The notes below the pieces were generated by a model. That model did not search any database. It was not told the origin of the DNA and saw only the letters and a list, made by a program, of their open reading frames with translations. From Bernardetiaceae bacterium (GTDB taxonomy: Bacteria > Bacteroidota > Bacteroidia > Cytophagales > Thermoflexibacteraceae), in NCBI GenBank assembly GCA_025057115.1, contig JANWWZ010000013.1, positions 1 through 64,000 on the forward strand: DNA of 64,000 nucleotides, in the 5' to 3' direction. Every line of letters starts with the position of its first letter. The first letter of the stretch is position 1. The position numbers and the translations under genes were made by a program. Positions 34,650 to 44,442 of this stretch are shown one piece after another.

Positions 34650-34744
34650 CTAACTAAGGGGTAAATTTCACTTGCATATACATAACGCATAAAATGGCTT
34701 AATCGCTTACCACTTGCATAGTTTTTTGCATAGCTTTGCAAGGA

Positions 34745-36730
34745 ATGAGGGAATATTTCGCAATCTGGCAGGCAATAAGCTGTTGCTTGAAATGCCTCAT
34801 TGTAGGCAAAATAGTCGCATCTCTCTCTCTATTTATCGTTTCTACCGCTCAAGGGCAGGATCCTACCAGTAGTCGGGCTTCTTCTAAAAAAGACTCCATT
34901 CAGTACGGTCCTCATACAACGCGCTACTACCATTGGCATACGCTTTATTACAACCGAACCGATACTCTTTACATGGACACTGTTTATACCGATAGACATC
35001 GGTATAATCTGGTGCAGCGCCATGGTAATACGTGGCAAGATTTGGGCGTATTCGGCACAGCAGCGCAACCTATTTTTTTCCGCGAGCCTGAGCAGATTGG
35101 TACGAGGTTGGGTCATTACTCTTTTAGCGCTTATCGCCTCCAGCGCGATGAAGTTCGCTATTACGATAGCTACTCGCCTGTTACTGACATTGATCATATT
35201 CAAGGGGGTAAAGGACGCACGCGCCTTAGAGTTACTCATGCTCGCAGCATTACCCCCGACTTAAGCGCTGCTTTGTTCTTTCAGCGACAAGAAGCTAATA
35301 GCATCCTGGGCAGGGTATCTCGCCGCAACGACCCTATGCTAACAGGAGAAAATTACGGAGCAATGGTGCGGTATTTTTTGCCTAATCTGCGCTACAAACT
35401 CCTTGCCCATTTCATTTATTCTGCTCATACCGTGCAAGAAAATGGCGGGTACTCTACTGACCAACTCGTTCCTCCTACCTCACAAGCTCTTGCAAGGATC
35501 AACCCGCAACAGTTAGCTTATACTTTGCAAAATGCACTTAATAGGGAAAAAGTACGCACCTTTCACCTTTACCAAGAATACCGCTTAGATTCCTTAGGTC
35601 GCAAGCAGGTACAAGTATTTCACCAACTTGAGTGGCTCCAGCAAGGCAATGAATACATCGATGAAAATCCAAGAGCCAACTTAGAAACTTTTTATCGAAA
35701 ATTAGCTATTGATTTAAGCAGGTTTCGCGGTCAGCAACTTAGTTATGTTACTGATTATGAGCAAATAGATAATCGCGCAGGCATCAAAGGGCAATGGAAT
35801 CAATGGCAGTACTGGACCTACTTGCGCAGCCGAGTTTATGGTTTTCGCGCTGCTTATACAGATGTTAGTACACTGGGCGACTCCCTCCGCCGTCTTTCTA
35901 TTGCTCCTGAGTGGTTTGCTGGACTAACTTCTTTCGTTCCTTTATTCAAACACCACCAAATACAAACCGATGCTGAAGTCCAGCTGCCTTTGAAAGACTA
36001 TCGCCTAAAGATTATTTACCATAACAAATGGTTCAAAAGCACTTTGTCGCGCACTGCATTCAGCCCTGATCTTACGCAAAAGCATGTATTCGGGAGTTTC
36101 TTCTACTGGAACAACACCCAATTTGAACGCACCCTTGCTGACCGATTGACTATAGAAACCGCCTTCTTCCCCATTCCCTCTTTGAAAAAGTATCTATCCC
36201 TTTCCTACTTTGCTGGCATTGATAAGATCCAAAGCATGGTTTATTACGATACAGCGGGCATTGCACGACAAAGTACCCAATTGGTTCAATTGCTGCATGC
36301 GGGTTGTAATCTAAAAGCCCAATGGCAGTACTGGCATTGGCACACCCAGTTGCGCTATAGCCAAAATATTGGTGCCGATGTTTTTCGAGTCCCTTTACTG
36401 CTTATTAATTCGCAGCTGTTTTTGCAGAAAAAGTTTTTTAATGACGAGCTAGATGGTCAAATAGGATTGGATTTTCACTGGAAGTCCGCTTTTTACGCCA
36501 ATGCTTACATGCCCGCTACAAGCCAATTCATTCTCAATGATCGCTATCTAACAGACGGTTTCCCCGTGCTTGACGCCTTTTTTAATTTTAAAATTAGTCG
36601 AGCACTACTTTTTGTAAAAGTAACTAACCTGTTGCAAGACATTGCAGGTAAAGCATATTTCAACACGCCCCGCTACTATGCACAGCCTCGTTCACTGGAG
36701 ATAGGGGTCCGTTGGTTATTTTTTGACTGA
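34745..36730 (+). CDS. Putative outer-membrane porin (Porin_10-type)
   Basis: About 661 residues, with an N-terminal signal-like hydrophobic stretch (KIVASLSLFIVSTAQG) then a Ser-rich linker. A long region dominated by alternating aromatic/hydrophobic strands follows, as in outer-membrane barrels. The block SYSPVTDIDHIQGGKGRTRL and ARSITPDLSAALFFQRQEA resembles the Bacteroidota putative porin family PF14121. The C-terminus GVRWLFFD ends in an aromatic-rich strand. The ATG at 34745 is preferred over an upstream TTG. What it transports is unknown; it is convergent with the susCD pair. Confidence 0.72.
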   Translation: MREYFAIWQAISCCLKCLIVGKIVASLSLFIVSTAQGQDPTSSRASSKKDSIQYGPHTTRYYHWHTLYYNRTDTLYMDTVYTDRHRYNLVQRHGNTWQDLGVFGTAAQPIFFREPEQIGTRLGHYSFSAYRLQRDEVRYYDSYSPVTDIDHIQGGKGRTRLRVTHARSITPDLSAALFFQRQEANSILGRVSRRNDPMLTGENYGAMVRYFLPNLRYKLLAHFIYSAHTVQENGGYSTDQLVPPTSQALARINPQQLAYTLQNALNREKVRTFHLYQEYRLDSLGRKQVQVFHQLEWLQQGNEYIDENPRANLETFYRKLAIDLSRFRGQQLSYVTDYEQIDNRAGIKGQWNQWQYWTYLRSRVYGFRAAYTDVSTLGDSLRRLSIAPEWFAGLTSFVPLFKHHQIQTDAEVQLPLKDYRLKIIYHNKWFKSTLSRTAFSPDLTQKHVFGSFFYWNNTQFERTLADRLTIETAFFPIPSLKKYLSLSYFAGIDKIQSMVYYDTAGIARQSTQLVQLLHAGCNLKAQWQYWHWHTQLRYSQNIGADVFRVPLLLINSQLFLQKKFFNDELDGQIGLDFHWKSAFYANAYMPATSQFILNDRYLTDGFPVLDAFFNFKISRALLFVKVTNLLQDIAGKAYFNTPRYYAQPRSLEIGVRWLFFD

Positions 36731-36795
36731 AACACACTTTACAGCTATAAACTGCAGTAAAATTGCTCCTGCTATCTCTTGCCTGACTTTTAAAT

Positions 36796-36849
36796 AAAAA
36801 ATCGCCAGAGCTCTGTAATTAGCTGTATCTCAGAACTCTGGCGGGTTTT
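36796..36849. terminator. Bidirectional terminator between porin and susD
   Basis: CGCCAGAGCTCTG pairs with CAGAACTCTGGCG (12 of 13) around a 15-base loop. Rightward it is followed by GGTTTTAG, leftward by ATTTTTTATTT. It can end both the porin transcript and the susC-susD transcript; the leftward side has the stronger U-tract. Confidence 0.75.
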
Positions 36850-36889
36850 AGTATTGCCTTAATCGAGAGAGTGGGGCTTTTGTATGCCG

Positions 36890-38194
36890 TTAGTTGGCAG
36901 GATCTGGAGGCGTGTTAGGGTTATTATCTCGTTCAGTGAAAGGATAGGGATAAAAATTGCGATTTCGCTCCGCATTAGGGGCATTAGGTCCAGGGCGCCC
37001 AAACCGCCGATTATCTTCTAGCCGCAGACCAGTTAGATAAAGTTCAATGCAGCGATTGCGATAAATTTCGGTTAAAATATCTGCTTGAGTCATAGGACCA
37101 CTGTAAGGTGGTAAGCCAGCTCCTACGCCAAAGACATCCTGCGAAGGCGTCTTTGTGCGCACTCGATTGAGCTCTGTTACCGCTTCTTGTAATCGATTTT
37201 GCCGAGCAAGGACTTCCGCCCGAATTAAAATCATTTCCCCTGGCAAATAAAGTGGAATAGGTGTATCGTCAGCTAAGAAAAAGCCGCGTCCGCGTGGTGG
37301 AACGGCTGAAGTAATGTAAAACGGCACCCGCTGATCGTTAGGCTCAGGAGCAAGTGCTACAGGAAGTCCCAAATTAGTTTGGGCTTCATGTACGTTGTTA
37401 GTTACAAAAGAAGTGCGAAAAATGGGATTTTGAGAAACGTTGTCAAATACAAACCGAGAGCGAGAAGTAAGAGAAACGCGTCCTGCAGCATCAAAAGCCT
37501 GTTGTAATCTGCCGAGCATCAAATTATAGCGAGCAGCTAAAGCGTTGAGGGCGTTGGGCAAGTCAATATCATTTCCTACTACGTTAGTAAAAGCGGCTGG
37601 AATAGGGTTATTCCCCAGCAAAGCCACTCCCTCTTCGCACAACTTTACTGCTGCTTCCAGTACCGCATTTCGGTTGCTAAAAGTAGCATTTTTGCCTGTA
37701 GTAATAGGTGCTTGTTCCCAGAAAGTAGCCATCCAACCTAGTGCGAGTGCCTTGTAAAGGTGAGCATGAGCTTGTACAGCAGCAGCGGTAGCTCTATCTG
37801 GAATGTTGCGTATGTTAGCAATGATGCGGTCGCAGTCGGCATTGAGAAGGTTGAGATTTTGCCACATGTTAATAATAACTGGATTAAGCCCATTGACGTT
37901 ATCGCGGCCATTAGCAAGAGCAGCAATATCGGCATTACCTGCATTGACTACGCGCAATTCATTGGTAGCCAAGCCAGAGGTAGTAATTACAGTATAAAGA
38001 GGACTAGCTCCACCGATAGTATAGCGGCGGCGCAATCCATTAGAAAAAGCTAGTAAGCCCGAAGTGCTGTTTAATACTGCATCTTCGGTGGCCGCATTCG
38101 GGTTTGCATAGTCCAGCTTGCAGGAAGGGATGAGCACTGAAATGACAAGCAAGCTGCAGAAGAAAGTCTTGGGAATATGTAAGAAGTTGTTCAT
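36890..38194 (-). CDS. SusD/RagB-family outer-membrane lipoprotein
   Basis: A 434-residue lipoprotein (signal peptide ending in VLIPSC, Cys25) of the SusD family. It has the N-terminal SusD-like segment (LDYANPNAATEDAVLNSTSGLLAFSNGLRRRYT), helices of the TPR core, and the RagB C-terminal part with IPLYLPGEMILIRAEVLARQNRLQEAVTELNRVRTKTP and ILTEIYRNRCIELYLTGLRLEDNRRFG. It caps the SusC channel and binds a nutrient, glycan or peptide. It is somewhat shorter than usual (around 500). It follows susC by 27 bases, and no degradative enzymes are linked. Confidence 0.93.
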   Translation of the reverse strand: MNNFLHIPKTFFCSLLVISVLIPSCKLDYANPNAATEDAVLNSTSGLLAFSNGLRRRYTIGGASPLYTVITTSGLATNELRVVNAGNADIAALANGRDNVNGLNPVIINMWQNLNLLNADCDRIIANIRNIPDRATAAAVQAHAHLYKALALGWMATFWEQAPITTGKNATFSNRNAVLEAAVKLCEEGVALLGNNPIPAAFTNVVGNDIDLPNALNALAARYNLMLGRLQQAFDAAGRVSLTSRSRFVFDNVSQNPIFRTSFVTNNVHEAQTNLGLPVALAPEPNDQRVPFYITSAVPPRGRGFFLADDTPIPLYLPGEMILIRAEVLARQNRLQEAVTELNRVRTKTPSQDVFGVGAGLPPYSGPMTQADILTEIYRNRCIELYLTGLRLEDNRRFGRPGPNAPNAERNRNFYPYPFTERDNNPNTPPDPAN

Positions 38195-38221
38195 AAGACC
38201 AGTCCAGTTTTGGGTGAGTAA

Positions 38222-41200
38222 TTAAAATTGAGCAGAAAGAGTAAATTGGAAAGTGCGAGGAATCGGCACGGTGCCAAAATCATCTCCGCGAATCCGGTTG
38301 CTTTGTCCTCCAGCATTTACTTCAGGGTCAAATCCAGGATAGTTGTCCCATGAAATCAAATTACGTCCTGAAATGCCAACAGTGAGGTTATTCATGCCTA
38401 GTGCTTTGGGAGCAAGTGCGTAGGAAAGAGCAATTTCGCGCAGTTTTACAAATGAGCCGTCCTTTATCATCTCTTCTCGGATCCGTTCTCCGCCAAAACC
38501 TCCTACGATGCTTACCCAACCACGAGGCAACTCCCCACGCAATTCTTTCTCTGCTAAGGGACCGATACCTACATTATTGGCGGTAGTCCAGTTAAGGCAA
38601 TTAACTTGAAAACCTTGTACTGCATCGAACAATACGCGGAAGTTGAAATTTCGCCATGTAACTTCGCTGGAGAGGGAAGCGATATAGCGCGGATTAGGAT
38701 CGCCTAAAACGCGGTTGACTAATGGACCAGTGGGCTGACCTTCTGCATTGCGTCCTGTGCGTTCAGGTTGAGGAAGTCCAGCGGGTAGAGTAACCCCTCC
38801 AATGGTTTGCGGGCGATTAGTTAGCAGCAATGAACCATCTGGATTGCGTGCATATGCTGTTCCATAAAATACACCTAACGGATAGCCATTGACAGCACTG
38901 CTCATGCGATTGGGATCTGTTGAAAAGCGAATCACCTCTTGTGGAATGTTTACCCGATTGCGGTTGCGGTTGTAGATAAACGTAGCATTCCAGCTCCAGT
39001 CTTTGTTGCGAAGGATATTAGCACGCAGGGCAAGTTCTATGCCTTTGTTAGTCATGCTACCGATGTTAGCATTGATGGAGGCTCCTCCTTCTGAAGGGGC
39101 AATAGTGCGCTCCAGTAGCAGATCGCGCACTTCTTTGTTGTACCAAGTAAACTCTATCCCAAAACGATTATCTATAAAGTAAAGATCAGTTCCAATTTCA
39201 AGTTCGGCTTGGCGTTCTGGTTTTACATCTGGGTTTCCTAACACATTGCTGCGGACAAGGGATTGCCGTCCTACCAGTTGTACGGGAATCATGTTGCTGA
39301 AGCGGTCATAAGGTCCGATGCCCGTTAAATTTCCCGACTCACCATAGGCAGTGCGTAGCTTAAAGGTGCTTAATTTTTGAGCAAAGGCAGCATTTTTCCA
39401 AAAATCCATTTCCGAAACAACTAAATTGGCAGAAGCCTTTGGAAAAAACTGCCAACGGCTATTAGGTCCAAATACAGAAGAAGCATCCACGCGCCCTGCA
39501 GCAGTAATAAACAGAAACTCATTATAATTAAAGGTTTGTTGCAGAAAATAGCCTTGAATGCTTCGCTGCGTGCGCACTTCGGTAGTTGGAGTAAACAAAT
39601 TAGTTGCCCCGCTTACAGTTTCTACAAAAGGCACTAGATCGCGCCCTTGAGCTTGTGAGAAATTGCTTTGGTCGTATTGCCAGGTAGCTCCCAACTGAGT
39701 AGTGGACTTGAGTTTGTTGCTAATATCTGCCTGATAGCTAATATTCAAGTCATTGTTTAGTTGAAGCACTTGGGCAGTGGCATTGGCGGCATAGCCATCG
39801 GGAAACAAACCTGCAGTAACGCCAGGATAAGCAATGCGTGGAAAGTAGTTTTGTCCCAGCTGAGTATAAGTATCGATGCCGAAAATGTAATCGATCCCCA
39901 CGCCTTTCAATGGAGCTAAATTGAGTTGAAAGTCTCCGATGGTGCGGTTGGTTTGGTTGGTTTGCTTGAGGTCTTCAATCACGCTCAAGGGATTAATGCG
40001 AATGGGTTCTACAGGCAATAAATTGCCGTTGGCATCTCTTTCGCGAAGGTTATAAACGTTATCTGTAATAAACACGGAATTTACGGGGCTATTAAAGGTA
40101 TTGGGGTCTGGTTTTTCATTGGCAAAGCTGCGAGCATAGTTCAAACCTGCGGAAAATTTTGCCCAATCGGTTAGTTTTTGATCGATGCGCAGCCTTCCTG
40201 TGAAGCGCTCAAAATCTGTGTTGCGCACAATGCCTTGATTTTTAAAGTAAGTAACGGAGAAAAAGTACTTTGTTTCTTCCTTGCCCCCAGATACTGAAAC
40301 GTAATTATCCGTGCCCAATGCTGTTTGAAAAATGTCTTTCCAGTAATTGTAGCGAGTTACAGGGACTTTGTCGGTAAATAGTCGATTGAAAAGTAGCAAC
40401 ATGGTAAGCCGCTGATCATTGCCGAACCCTGTGCGAGTTACTGGAGGACCAAAGCGCTCTGGATGCGTGTTAAGAGGAAATTCTTTGCGCAGTTGGCTAA
40501 TCATCAAAGAAGTGGAAAAAGTAATCTTAGGCTTGCCAGCACTGCCGCGCTTGGTGAAAATTTGAATAACTCCGTTATTAGCTCGCGAGCCGTAAATAGC
40601 GGCTGCAGCAGCTCCGTTAAGCACTTCAATTCGCTCAATGTCGTTAGGATTAATGTCGATCAGGCGGTTTTGACCAGGTTGGAAGTCGCTATTGCCGCTA
40701 ATATTGACTGCTAAATTGCTTACGTTATTGGTATTATTATTGACGATAACGCCATCGATAATGTAAAGTGGTTCGGAGGAAGAATTAATAGAACTTGCCC
40801 CGCGCAAACGGATAGAAACCCCTCCTGCAGGATCCCCTGAGTTTTGCATGATTTGAGCGCCAGCAATTTTTCCCTGCAAAGCCGCTGAAAGGCTAGGGGT
40901 TCCAACTTGCTGCATTTGTTTTGCCGAAATAGTATGAATAGAGTTGCCTAACTGTTTTTTACTAGTGGCAATAGAAGTTCCCGTTACTACTACCTCTTCC
41001 AGTCCAATAAAATCTTCTCGCAGAGAAACATCAAGGTTGATAGTAGTAGAGCTACCCAGTGAAATTTTCTGCTCACGGCGAGCATATCCTACAAAGCTAA
41101 TGACTAAAGTGTACTCTCCTGAAGCAACGTCTACGCTCAAATTAAATTTTCCTTCTGCGTCAGTAATAGTACCTGTAGAAGTACCTCTTAACTGGACATT

Positions 41201-41365
41201 TGCACCTATCAGTGGTTCTCCTGTTCCAACATCAGTTACGCGACCAGTAATCTTGTAGTTTTGCACTTGTGCAAGGGCAGGTAGGCTGATTGCAAGCAAA
41301 TAGCTTAGCACTAAATACCATCGCTTGGGCGAGGCAGTGCTATAAAGGCAACAGTGTTTCATCAT
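38222..41365 (-). CDS. SusC/RagA-family TonB-linked outer-membrane protein
   Basis: A 1047-residue TonB-dependent transporter with signal peptide and the SusC-specific N-terminal carboxypeptidase-regulatory-like domain (about 37-120, ITGRVTDVGTGEPLIGANVQLRGTSTGTITD). The plug domain contains EEVVVTGT and PLYIIDGVIVNNN, with IYGSRANNGVIQIFTKRG, and the C-terminal barrel ends in FTLSAQF with terminal Phe. It imports a large ligand across the outer membrane with its SusD partner, powered by TonB. There is no adjacent sigma/anti-sigma or glycosidase gene, so the substrate is unclear. It is divergent from the GH3 gene. Confidence 0.95.
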   Translation of the reverse strand: MMKHCCLYSTASPKRWYLVLSYLLAISLPALAQVQNYKITGRVTDVGTGEPLIGANVQLRGTSTGTITDAEGKFNLSVDVASGEYTLVISFVGYARREQKISLGSSTTINLDVSLREDFIGLEEVVVTGTSIATSKKQLGNSIHTISAKQMQQVGTPSLSAALQGKIAGAQIMQNSGDPAGGVSIRLRGASSINSSSEPLYIIDGVIVNNNTNNVSNLAVNISGNSDFQPGQNRLIDINPNDIERIEVLNGAAAAAIYGSRANNGVIQIFTKRGSAGKPKITFSTSLMISQLRKEFPLNTHPERFGPPVTRTGFGNDQRLTMLLLFNRLFTDKVPVTRYNYWKDIFQTALGTDNYVSVSGGKEETKYFFSVTYFKNQGIVRNTDFERFTGRLRIDQKLTDWAKFSAGLNYARSFANEKPDPNTFNSPVNSVFITDNVYNLRERDANGNLLPVEPIRINPLSVIEDLKQTNQTNRTIGDFQLNLAPLKGVGIDYIFGIDTYTQLGQNYFPRIAYPGVTAGLFPDGYAANATAQVLQLNNDLNISYQADISNKLKSTTQLGATWQYDQSNFSQAQGRDLVPFVETVSGATNLFTPTTEVRTQRSIQGYFLQQTFNYNEFLFITAAGRVDASSVFGPNSRWQFFPKASANLVVSEMDFWKNAAFAQKLSTFKLRTAYGESGNLTGIGPYDRFSNMIPVQLVGRQSLVRSNVLGNPDVKPERQAELEIGTDLYFIDNRFGIEFTWYNKEVRDLLLERTIAPSEGGASINANIGSMTNKGIELALRANILRNKDWSWNATFIYNRNRNRVNIPQEVIRFSTDPNRMSSAVNGYPLGVFYGTAYARNPDGSLLLTNRPQTIGGVTLPAGLPQPERTGRNAEGQPTGPLVNRVLGDPNPRYIASLSSEVTWRNFNFRVLFDAVQGFQVNCLNWTTANNVGIGPLAEKELRGELPRGWVSIVGGFGGERIREEMIKDGSFVKLREIALSYALAPKALGMNNLTVGISGRNLISWDNYPGFDPEVNAGGQSNRIRGDDFGTVPIPRTFQFTLSAQF

Positions 41366-41387
41366 AGTTAAGCTGATTAACTACTAC

Positions 41388-41395
41388 CAAACCTA
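41388..41395 (-). promoter_or_regulatory. Candidate -7 element for susC
   Basis: On the minus strand TAGGTTTG matches TAnnTTTG, about 22 bases before the susC ATG. No clear TTG lies 20 bases further upstream, so only half the promoter is supported. Confidence 0.3.
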
Positions 41396-41543
41396 CGTTA
41401 ATTTTCGGTTTTCTGAAATGCCCCCCCTGTATAAAAATTTTGCACCTTAGTGCTGCTTTCTAACTGAAAAAATTTTTAATTGGCGCAGTAACTGCCTTTT
41501 CAAGGCAGTAGTATCGGTCAACTAACTTAGCTCTGGCTTTGCA

Positions 41544-43274
41544 ATGAAATGGCTATTATTTGGCATTTTGTTCTTGTGGCTATGTATTTCTATCACCACT
41601 ATAACTGAACGGACATTATGCAAGCCCGAAAATCACGTCTCCCATCAGCAAAGATGGGTGGACAGCCTGCTCCAAACTATGACCGACGACCAGAAAATTG
41701 GTCAGTTATTGATGGTAGCAGCCTATTCAAATCGCGATGAGGCTCATTACAAAGAAATAGAGCGGCTCATTACCGACTATCACATCGGTGGGCTTATCTT
41801 TTTTCAGGGTGGACCTGCTAGGCAAGCCATTTTGACTAATCGCTATCAGCGCCTTGCTAAAATTCCTTTGCTCATTTCTATCGATGCGGAATGGGGGTTA
41901 GGCATGCGCTTGGATAGCACTATCAGTTTTCCCAGAGCAATGACCTTAGGCGCCATCGGGAATAATCAACTAATTTATCAAATGGGGGCAGAAATAGCTC
42001 GCCAGTGTAAAAGGCTTGGCATCCATGTCAATTTTGCTCCTGTGGCTGATGTAAATGTAAACCCTGCCAATCCTGTCATTGGGCTTCGCTCTTTTGGAGA
42101 AAACAAAGAATTAGTAACAGAAAAAGCTCTTGCCTACATGCAAGGTTTGCAACAGCATGGCATTATTGCTACGGCTAAGCATTTTCCTGGTCATGGCGAT
42201 ACAGACACCGACTCTCATTATGCCTTGCCAGTGATCAAGCACACTCGCCAGCGGATAGAGGAAATCGAGCTATATCCCTTTAGCAAATTAATTCAAAACG
42301 GTGTGATGAGCCTCATGGTAGCCCATCTTAACTTGCCCGAATACGACCCAGATCCTAAAAAACCTGCTACTCTTTCCAGTACTATTGTCTCAAATTTACT
42401 GCGCCGCCAAATGGGATTCACAGGGCTTATTTTTACTGATGCCCTAAACATGAAGGGCGTAGCTGCTAACTATCCTGCTGGAGAGGCAGATTGGTTGGCT
42501 CTCAAGGCTGGCAACGATTGCTTGCTGTTTCCTATGGATGTACCCTTGGCGGTAACTAAAATAAAAGAAGCAATTTCCAAAGGAGAAATTGCAATGGAGC
42601 AAATAGAGGAGCGAGTAAAAAGAATTCTAATGGCAAAATATTTTGCAGGATTAAGCCACTATCGCCCTATTCCCCTTGAAAACCTTTATCAAGACCTCAA
42701 TTCCTCACAAGCTAAAGCACTCTGCCTCCAACTCTACGAGCAAGCCATCACTGTTGTGCGCAATAAGAATAATCTAATTCCTTTTAAAAAAGAGCGGCAA
42801 CTCTCTTTTGCCTCTGTGGTCATTGGAGAAAAGGCAGGTAACTCCTTCCAACTTACTTTGGAGAAATATGCGCCTTTTGAGCATTTTCAAGTAAGTAAAT
42901 CAGCAAATAAGAGGGATTACGAAGGGTTGTTGCCCAAGCTAAGAAACAAGAAAATAGTAATTGTAGGGCTAATGGAGTTGAGCACCACTAAGGAGGTAAA
43001 AGACAACTACGGCATTTCGCAGGCAAGTTTGGATTTTATAACAAAGCTGTCTCAATTCACTAAAGTGATACCCGTTGTATTTGGCAATCCATACAGTTTA
43101 AAATTTTTTAGCGATGCACCATATTTAGTGTGCGCCTATGAAAATAATTCCGAAGTGCAAACGGCAGCAGCAAAAGTGCTTTTTGGAGCGGTAAACTCCA
43201 ACGCAAAGCTACCTGTAAGTGCTTCGCCTACTATAAAAGCGGGAGATGGCTTTCCAGTGTTGGGCATGCCATAA
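41544..43274 (+). CDS. Glycoside hydrolase family 3, beta-N-acetylhexosaminidase type
   Basis: A 576-residue exported protein (N-terminal signal or anchor, residues 4-20). The GH3 catalytic domain has the NagZ-like motif KHFPGHGDTDTDSH (212-225) that supplies the His/Asp pair, and the nucleophile Asp is in IFTDALNMKGV (about 303). A GH3_C-like domain follows and the protein stops just after LPVSASPTIKAGDGF. Probable role is cleavage of terminal beta-GlcNAc, for example in peptidoglycan turnover. In many Bacteroidota this sequence continues into a beta-lactamase-like serine hydrolase domain, absent here. Confidence 0.9.
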   Translation: MKWLLFGILFLWLCISITTITERTLCKPENHVSHQQRWVDSLLQTMTDDQKIGQLLMVAAYSNRDEAHYKEIERLITDYHIGGLIFFQGGPARQAILTNRYQRLAKIPLLISIDAEWGLGMRLDSTISFPRAMTLGAIGNNQLIYQMGAEIARQCKRLGIHVNFAPVADVNVNPANPVIGLRSFGENKELVTEKALAYMQGLQQHGIIATAKHFPGHGDTDTDSHYALPVIKHTRQRIEEIELYPFSKLIQNGVMSLMVAHLNLPEYDPDPKKPATLSSTIVSNLLRRQMGFTGLIFTDALNMKGVAANYPAGEADWLALKAGNDCLLFPMDVPLAVTKIKEAISKGEIAMEQIEERVKRILMAKYFAGLSHYRPIPLENLYQDLNSSQAKALCLQLYEQAITVVRNKNNLIPFKKERQLSFASVVIGEKAGNSFQLTLEKYAPFEHFQVSKSANKRDYEGLLPKLRNKKIVIVGLMELSTTKEVKDNYGISQASLDFITKLSQFTKVIPVVFGNPYSLKFFSDAPYLVCAYENNSEVQTAAAKVLFGAVNSNAKLPVSASPTIKAGDGFPVLGMP

Positions 43275-43340
43275 AAAAGTCAAAGCACCAGGCTACAGAA
43301 TCAGTTCAGCTGTATAAAGTTGTCTTGTGGGAAGGCAAGA

Positions 43341-44363
43341 TTAAGCCCAATTTTTTACCGTATCGATAAAACATCGCACATGGTCAGGAGGAGTATCGGG
43401 ATAGACTCCATGACCTAGATTAGCAATATATCGCTGGGGACCGAATGCTGCTATCATTTGGCGCGTTTCTTTTCGGATGGTATCAAAATCGGCGTAGAGG
43501 GCACAAGGGTCTAGATTGCCTTGCAATGTTTTGGCGTAGTGGGTTTGTCGCCGCGCTGTTTGTGGGTCTATGGTCCAGTCTAAGCCAATGACTTGACAAG
43601 GCAGTTGTGCAAAATCCTCAAGAGCAAAAAAAGCACCTTTGGCAAATAATATCAAGGGGACTTCGGTAATGGCATCGCAGATTTGAGCAAGGTAAGGCAA
43701 GGAAAAAACGCGGTATTGCGTTGGTGAAAGAATGCCTGCCCAAGAGTCGAAGATTTGTACTATATCAACCCCCGCTGCAATTTGCATTTTCAAATAAGCA
43801 ATTGTGCTAGCGGTGATCATTTGTAACAATTGGTGAGCAAGAGCTGGTTGCTGGTAGAGGACTTGTTTGGCTTTGGAGAAAGTTTTAGAGCCACTGCCTT
43901 CGGTCATGTAAGCAAATATGGTAAAGGGGGCTCCAGCAAAACCGATTAAGGGCACTCGCTGCCGCAATTCGCGTTTTGCAAGCCGAATAGCTTCAGCTAC
44001 ATATGCCAAGTCTGAATCAACATTTGCCAAATGAATTTTTTGCAAATCTTGCTCTGAGCGAATAGGAGTAGCCAACCAAGGACCTCGTTTTTCAACCATT
44101 TCATAAGGCAAGCCCATTGCTTCAGGGATCACTAGGATATCGGAAAAAATAATAGCTGCATCTACGCCTAACAGTTCTACTGGCTGTAAAGTAACTTCCG
44201 CTGCTAGGTGCGGTGTAGTAACTAACTCTTTAAAATCTTTAAGCCTGTCTCTAATGGCGCGATATTCGGGCAGGATGCGTCCTGCTTGTCGCATTAGCCA
44301 AACAGGGGGACGCTTTACTTGTTCGCCGCGAGCAGCTTGCAGTAGCAAATCGTTTTGGAGCAT
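43341..44363 (-). CDS. hemE: Uroporphyrinogen decarboxylase
   Basis: HemE decarboxylates uroporphyrinogen III to coproporphyrinogen III. The 340-residue protein starts [14 protein letters not shown]; a longer frame from 44462 overlaps tsaD and lacks family similarity. Signatures are [57 protein letters not shown] and [11 protein letters not shown]. It is the last gene of the rbfA-to-hemE run, 79 bases after tsaD. HemN, which acts on its product, is encoded at 33 kb. Confidence 0.96.
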   Translation of the reverse strand: MLQNDLLLQAARGEQVKRPPVWLMRQAGRILPEYRAIRDRLKDFKELVTTPHLAAEVTLQPVELLGVDAAIIFSDILVIPEAMGLPYEMVEKRGPWLATPIRSEQDLQKIHLANVDSDLAYVAEAIRLAKRELRQRVPLIGFAGAPFTIFAYMTEGSGSKTFSKAKQVLYQQPALAHQLLQMITASTIAYLKMQIAAGVDIVQIFDSWAGILSPTQYRVFSLPYLAQICDAITEVPLILFAKGAFFALEDFAQLPCQVIGLDWTIDPQTARRQTHYAKTLQGNLDPCALYADFDTIRKETRQMIAAFGPQRYIANLGHGVYPDTPPDHVRCFIDTVKNWA

Positions 44364-44442
44364 ACTGTAACGGTAAAGTGCAAAAGTAGCAGCCAAGCAG
44401 GATTTTGAGCAATGGAAATTCACCAATGCAGTGCATGGGTTT

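Noticed and set aside
34450-34653. Plus-strand frame of 67 codons opposite the small membrane protein
   Set aside because: Basic and featureless; the minus-strand frame has a plausible membrane segment. Only one of the two is likely real.
34731-34738. TAGCTTTG as a promoter for the porin gene
   Set aside because: It lies only 6 bases before the ATG and no TTG is found 20 bases upstream, so a start site there would leave almost no leader.
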